Part shown: in pieces, positions 58,626-64,000 of the stretch
Layout of the letters: each line of letters opens with the position of its first letter
Position numbering within the stretch: the first letter of the stretch is position 1
Source: Cunninghamia lanceolata
Lineage: Eukaryota; Streptophyta; Pinopsida; Cupressales; Cupressaceae
Assembly (NCBI GenBank): GCA_027924645.1
Contig: BSBN01000187.1
Location: 17,564,001-17,628,000, forward strand
Length of the DNA stretch: 64,000 bases
Direction of reading: 5' to 3'
The notes under the pieces: generated by a model
Databases searched by the model: none
Told to the model about the DNA's origin: nothing
The model's input: only the letters and a program-made list of their open reading frames with translations
Translations under genes and position numbers: made by a program

Positions 58626-59174
58626 TTAGTTATCTCATTATGTTTGATCTTATGTTGTTATGAGATCATTGTGTGTAATGGAGATGGCTAGTGGCTTTGG
58701 TCTTATTCCTACTTTGGGACGGTATGAGTTTGATCTACCGTTTGATTTGAGAGGCTTGATTGTTGTTGTTGGATGTTGTGGAGGCCTCTTTTTTTGGGGT
58801 TGTAAAGGAGATCATACTTTTCATAGCTATAGCACATTAGTGTGGACAAAAGGACACAGTTATGATTTTCAGGTTCTCTCTTGATTGGTCTTATTCTTCT
58901 TTCTAGATATTTATGTTCACATGACATTGGAGTTGATATGTGTATGGAGCTTTTGAGTCTCTTTGACTTCTTCTCTTATGATGTGGAGGATTTGGGAGAG
59001 ATATGGACTCGAGGAGAGTTATGTTGCAGCTATTTAGTTTGTAGATTTTGCATATCTATGTGTGTGTTCTTTGACACTCTGTGATAGAGGATTTAGCCAT
59101 ATCTTCTATGTGCCTACTATTAGTGGATCTTTGGATGCCTTGATCTATTTTTAGATTTGACATTTACTCATGCA
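58626..59174. other. Unassigned spacer between inverted LTRs
   Basis: No recognisable domain; + strand open stretches (58660-58884 and 58881-59084) lack known motifs and may be scrambled element sequence. Confidence 0.4.
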
Positions 59175-59886
59175 TGTTAGAAATGAAGGTACAAACCACA
59201 TAATGGAAATCTGATTGAAACCTTATTATCCTCTAAATAATGTAGAATCAATGGAGATTGCAACAAAAATTAAAACCCATTACATGGAAATAACATGTAC
59301 TAAGAACTAAACACATAACACAGTATGTAACATGGAGAAAACCCTTTCGGGTAAAAAAAACTCCACCAAGAAAAGAGGCTCCAAGTTGTATCATCTTCAA
59401 AAATGAGATTACAATACATGCACTTCCTTTGTTTCTTCAATCTTCAATCCAATGACGCCTGTTACTCTCCAGTCTGATAAAAACATAGTACAAATATATT
59501 TATAAAAGGGGGTTGCCTTCTAAGGCAAGATAACCAACAAAACATCGACTCTCAAATCTGTGACCTAATGACAAACGGTCTAGATTCACAGTGATAAAAT
59601 ATAAATAAAATGAGGTTTCAGGGATGCTTCCCCCGAATCCCCGCCAGGGAACGCGACCCCCAGATCCCCAAAGGGATGATCCCCTTAGACCCCTTGCAGT
59701 GAGGAAACCCCCTTGCGACTCCCCGTCATGGACAAATGAGCATTGTGTACCAGTTATAAACATACAGCTGAAACAAGATTGCTGCTAATGAAACCTTTCA
59801 TCCCTTATGGGTGATTTACAAACAATATTAGGGGTAATTAATTACATAGGGTTTGATGAGGTATAAACAACCTCATTTTTATAACA
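59175..59886 (-). repeat. LTR of the second Copia-type family, inverted copy
   Basis: The reverse complement aligns with 57734-58362 over most of its length (same CATTTCTAACA end, GTTTTCTCCA, GGGGGTTGCC and GTTTGTAAATCACCCA segments). It retains a TATAAATA box on the minus strand near 59495 and a longer GC-rich patch (59630-59725). Flanks ATGCA and AGCCA do not form a clear duplication. Confidence 0.8.
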
Positions 59887-61120
59887 AGCCATATAAACCT
59901 TTTTGCCCTAACCAATCACCTTAGCCATGCTAATTTGTTTACTTTTAGAAGCAATATTTATCTATTTTTGATAAAATGATGTATAAATCTTTATTTTCAA
60001 ATTGATTGAAATTAGCCACTAATGTTGACTTAATTGTTGTAGAGCTTGTGTAATTATGCAGGGTTACATGTATTGACTAACGAAAGGAGTGGACTTCAAA
60101 GTGGTTAGAGTCAGAGCACCAGAAATTTAGGTATACACTGTAGACTTTGTTAAAGCAATTATGTTATTTTCTGTTGATCATGCTCAAGACTTTATGGCTC
60201 CACTCAGAGCTTTTATTGTGTTTTAATTCAAAGACATCTAGTTAGCTGTAATTATCTTTTTCTTTAAAAAAGACTTCTTCAATGGCATTTACCCGCCATC
60301 TAAAATTTAGGATTTTGTAGTAGTGCAGTATATATATGTAGTTACTCAAAACAAGGATATGTTGTTATGTTATATTTTGAATACTATTCAGTTATGTTAT
60401 TTGTATTGTGTTTTTTGATACTTTTATGACATGAATGAATACTGCGAGTCTTGTTCTGAGTAATCTGTTCTGAGTAATGGAAGTATTATGAATGGGAGTT
60501 CTTGTGGAGTTATTAAAGTACTGAGTGTGATTTGAACCGATAGTAGGAATGCCCAAGAGCTGGCCACTCAAGGGACTATAGAGTAGATAAGTATTTTTAT
60601 TGTCAATGTTGTCATTTCTATTTTGTGCATGTTATGTTTAGGTAAATGTTACTTTGTACTTAGCTCTATTATGTGTTCCTGCAGGTTGTGGTTTTAATTT
60701 AATAATCTTTGAGTTCTGTTTACTACTTTCAGAGCATCCACTATGTTCATAAACTGTTGTTAGCTACTGATTAAAAGATGTTAGGTGTATTTTCAGTTAG
60801 TAGATAGTTGTCTTTGTTTTGAATTCATAGTTAAACTACAAAGTGTTGATTCTTAGTTAGTTTACATGCTTTCTAGAGTAGGAATTTGAATGCTTTCTAG
60901 CTTAACAATTTCATACTTATTTCTAGCTTAAATATTTCATTCTTTCTTTTAGATTATGTTTCTAGATTCTGTTTCAAACTTTTCAAAAACTCAAAAAATT
61001 TGTTAACTAAGTGAGATGTCCAAAATTTTCCCCTATTATATACAGCCTTGGACACTACCCGGTCAACAAAATTGACATATTTTTAACTAAAGTGTTAGGA
61101 CCTAACAACATCCTGTCACT
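59887..61120. other. Gene-free stretch, probably containing the 5' LTR of the right-edge Gypsy element
   Basis: No ORF of interest. Because a primer site lies at 61124, the LTR should end just before it, but I cannot place its start without a second copy. The CTGAGTAATCTGTTCTGAGTAATGG phrase near 60455 is a short local duplication. Confidence 0.45.
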
Positions 61121-61123
61121 TTT

Positions 61124-61141
61124 TAGCACCGTTTCTGGGGA
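61124..61141 (+). other. Primer binding site, tRNA-Asp type (decayed)
   Basis: TAGCACCGTTTCTGGGGA differs at four positions from the tRNA-Asp-type site TGGCGCCGTTGCCGGGGA used by Tat/Athila-like Gypsy elements; three of the four are transitions. It marks the start of the internal region. Confidence 0.75.
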
Positions 61142-61455
61142 AGATTCTTTTCTAGTGTTAATAGGAAACTACTTGGATACCTCTTTTAGAAAAAAAAATA
61201 GTTGTCAAACTTCTTTTCCTGCATATTCAGGAAACAAGGTCCGCACAGAAGATTCATACAAAAACCCCCCCAATATCAGTTCCAACTATAAATAGGGAGG
61301 TAGAAGTCTTAGCTGAAAAACTTAGCTATGAATTGATCGATCAGGATCAACCTGAGACCTCCCAAAATACCCTAGAAGTTCAAACATCAGGCTAGACCTT
61401 TGAAGAGGAGATCATTCAACCAACAAACCCAATCTTTGAGGAGGAGAAAATTCCT

Positions 61456-62760
61456 TTTAACATCATGGCTGATAATACCAATAATGACACTTTCAATGAA
61501 TAGAGAGCAAACCAAGGAGATGGTAATAACCCAAGAAGAGTAACACAGACATTTACCTATCCCATTGCTCTCAACAAAGATGATGATGCACCCATGAAAA
61601 ACATTTCACCATCCATTTTACTGACTTTTAGAGGATTATCCTCTAAAGATCCTAACCAGTTCCTCTTTGAGTTCAAAGTTCAAAAACTTAAGCTCTTCCC
61701 CTCCACTCTGAGAGACGCTGCAATGCATTGGTTCATGGGATTAGTTTCAGGGTCGATAACCATGTGGGATTTTTAGACAAATATCAGAGTTACTACAGAG
61801 TCAGTGATAGGAAAGAGGAATTGTTCAAACTAAGGCAAAAAGAAGATGAGAGCCTCGAAGATTACCTTGATAGGTTCATCTTTTTAACCAAATGATGTGG
61901 TGAAGAAGCCATAAGTCCAAAAATATCTTGAAGACCATATTTCTCAAAGGACTTGATGAGGATGCTAGGAGAAGTCTAGATTTAATGGGAAAAGGAGATG
62001 TGTCCCAACTTGAACTTAGCGATATCACTGAGTTATGCTAGAATTTCTCTCGTACTCGAGGAGGTATCCGTAAATCTAGTCTTTTGAGAGGTTCAAATGA
62101 AATAGGTAAACTACGAGAGGAAATAACAAATTTGAAAACTAACATTCTTGTTTAGTTAAACACCACTCTAGATGGAATACATGCCAAAACATGTACTCCT
62201 AAAACCTTATCCATCTACTTCCTTAGGTGTCAAAATAAACATCTATGAAGAGAGTGTCGTTTGGACAAAGATAACAATTGCCAAATTTGTGAAAAGAGTC
62301 ATGCCATTGATCAATGTGAGATCTTGAATGCAATCAAAAATTCCAAGAAAAGGTCATCTCACACTGAGGAGGAGATCAATTTTATGGGTCAAATACCTGG
62401 AGAGAATTTCTCCTATGGCTAGAATTCAAATCCCTCCTGGCGACCTCCAAATAATTGGAATAATAGTCAATGGATGACACCTTGGCCTCAAGCACCACCT
62501 AATTGGGGACCTTACCCTTGGAGACCACCTGAATGGGCAAGTTAGCCCTGGGGAACCCACAATGGCTAAATTAGACTCAACAACAATGGTACCCTCAAAA
62601 TCCTGTGCCTTAATGGAATTAGACTCCAAATCAGTTCTATCATGGACTAAGGAGGATGCCTAATCCACAATAAACCTTGTTGCCAGCTCCCCAAAATTCT
62701 CAACAAAATGAGCAGGTCAACAACCACAACTTCTAGCACAACATGTCCCTAATCCAAAGA
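61456..62760 (+). pseudogene. Gypsy gag (decayed)
   Basis: From ATG 61465: MADNTNND, then ISPSILLTFRGLSSKDPNQF and KLKLFPSTLRDAAMHWFMGL, the capsid core, which looks shortened by a small deletion between FEFKV and QKLKLF. Knuckle-like cysteines occur at 62215-62330 (YFLRCQNKHL, CQICEKSHAIDQC). A Trp/Pro-rich tail follows (WRPPNNWNNSQWMTPWPQAP). Stops at 61501, 61774 and others. Confidence 0.85.
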
Positions 62761-63248
62761 ACAATCATCAAACTGCACCAGTGTATTCCATGGAGCAGGA
62801 AAACATGGCTGGAGTTAATGCCATCTATTATGGAAATCTACAGTTGAGGTCAAGAAAAACACTCCAACAACCTACCATAGTTGAGATCCTTGACGAACCA
62901 AATGCATAATCCGCTAAAGGAACCGAAATACCTTCCATACCTTCAGATAAGAACCCAGCAAGTAACTAAGAAAAACTTCTTCAACAATCCTCACTTAAAA
63001 CTTGTGAGTTACCTCTAGAAAAAGTTGACCAATGTTCAATAGATCTTTCAAAGAAGGATTCCACCTTGAAAAAGAAACCTCAAGCACCTTTTCCCAAGAG
63101 TCTTAAAGCAACTCCTTTGAATGACCCTCTGGAAATGACCGTACCTACTGAAACCGTGTTAATACAAGAAATTAAATGACTCCATATCAAGATCCCCTTA
63201 TTACAAGCGAGTGAAGAATTTCCTGAACTAAACTAGCTAGTTAAATAG

Positions 63249-63830
63249 TTGTGCATAAAAACACAAGGAAGGAAACTGAAACATATTAATACTATGCACA
63301 TCGATGGATACCTAGCTGACCTTCTAGATGGAAAAACCTTAACCCCAAAATATGGTGACCTAGGTAGTCCACTCATAACACTGACAATCAACAAGGTAGC
63401 AATACCTAATGCACTCGTGGACATGGGAGTAGCCATTAATGTCATGATGGTGGATGTTATGGAAAAATTGGGACTCACTGATCTATGTTCTACAACCACC
63501 ATACTACAAATGGAAAATCAATCCATAGCTATTCCCAAGGGGGTCCTAGAAAATATTCCTGTCAAGGTTGATGATTGGGAATACCTAGTGTAGTTCCAAT
63601 TAATCTAGTCCCTCACACCCAAGGACAGTTACCTAATAATATTGGGCAGACCCTGGTTAGCTACAGTTGCAACCAAGATTGATCGCAAAGCAGGAGGAAT
63701 GACCATTTCACATAGTCCCAATAGTAAACACTTATTCTTGTATCGCCCTACTCAACATGTTATGCATAACCAAGTTTTGATTGATGACCTAGTGGTTTGG
63801 ACAAATAAGAGGATTTAGCCTCACTCGCTA
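63249..63830 (+). pseudogene. Gypsy aspartic protease (decayed)
   Basis: Reads DLGSPLITLTINKVAIPNAL then VDMGVAINVM at about 63418-63447, where the family has D-L/S-G-A-S-I-N; the catalytic Asp is kept. GVLENIPVKVDDWEYLV and LGRPWLATV (near 63641) follow, as in Gypsy proteases of this lineage. TAGs at about 63591 and 63606 break the frame. It would cleave the polyprotein in the particle. Confidence 0.85.
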
Positions 63831-64000
63831 TGGTAGTCATTAAACAACATGGTGAAGAGTTGGAAGATGAATTGGAAAACAACATGTAAAATCTTTCCGT
63901 AGACTCAGGTGATGAAGAAATTTTAGAAATAGAAGAGATTTTAGGACACATGATCCACATTGATGACATCGAACATGATTACACCAACTTCACAGCATTA

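Larger units (their letters stand above)
61124..64000 (+). mobile_element. 5' half of a decayed Gypsy retrotransposon, cut by the window edge
   Basis: Primer site, leader with short ORFs, gag and protease follow in order on the + strand; RT would lie beyond 64000. Frameshifts and stops occur throughout. The tRNA-Asp primer and protease type point to the Tat/Athila side of Gypsy (inference). Confidence 0.85.

Noticed and set aside
58660..59084. Overlapping + strand ORFs between the inverted LTRs
   Set aside because: No recognisable domain and no support beyond openness; described only as spacer.

Overview
This 64 kb window is repeat-dominated nuclear DNA of a land plant. The plant assignment rests on a degenerate PPR gene with an E-DYW domain, CCCTAAA/TTTAGGG telomere-type arrays, tRNA-iMet and tRNA-Asp primer sites, and Copia, chromodomain-Gypsy and CACTA elements. 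Long LTRs, deep nesting and the absence of any intact host gene suggest a very large genome such as a conifer; that is an inference, and the species cannot be named from sequence alone. No host gene or structural RNA gene looks functional.

Layout. 1-10654 is the 3' part of a non-autonomous LTR element here called Y (+ strand, 3' LTR 9044-10654). Y is split at 951/8611 by a complete related element Z (minus strand, 952-8610, target duplication AGTAG). Y itself sits in an older + strand relict, X, whose coding sequence is visible at 10655-10766, 18218-21494 and 26373-26464. X is also split by a full-length Copia element (minus, 10767-18217) and by a short-bodied LTR element W (+, 21495-26372). 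Removing the Copia element or W puts X back in one reading frame. 26452-29090 is LTR-like and unassigned repeat DNA. 29096-30599 is a solo LTR of the Copia family with a perfect 5-bp duplication. 30605-32904 holds degenerate, partly tandem repeats.

32905-48001 is a 15 kb CACTA transposon with CACTACAACAAA ends and a TTA duplication. It contains minisatellites, an Asp-rich exon-like piece, a permuted PPR-E-DYW pseudogene, a compound microsatellite, a nested chromodomain Gypsy element (37829-45364, duplication CCTAG) and a 2.4 kb array of telomere-type and GAGATAGGG-type repeats. The interrupted tandem repeat resumes at 48002, so a sister repeat unit serves as an internal empty site. 50585-57252 is a non-autonomous Gypsy-like element V with one long decayed ORF. 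57734-59886 has two related Copia-type LTRs facing each other. 61124 to the right edge is the 5' half of a Gypsy element primed by a tRNA-Asp-type site (decayed gag and protease).

How the parts relate. Y, Z, the Copia element and the solo LTR share their U5 terminus, a cluster of GGCTCACTGCC-like motifs inside the LTR and, where an internal region is present, the sequence before the polypurine tract. This suggests that the coding-poor Y/Z family used the Copia machinery. The most unusual signals are an inverted repeat bracketing the polypurine tract in Y, Z and Copia, and the shared GGCTCACTGCC cluster. Almost all internal stops are TAG at places where CAG is plausible, the expected trace of methylcytosine deamination in silenced elements.
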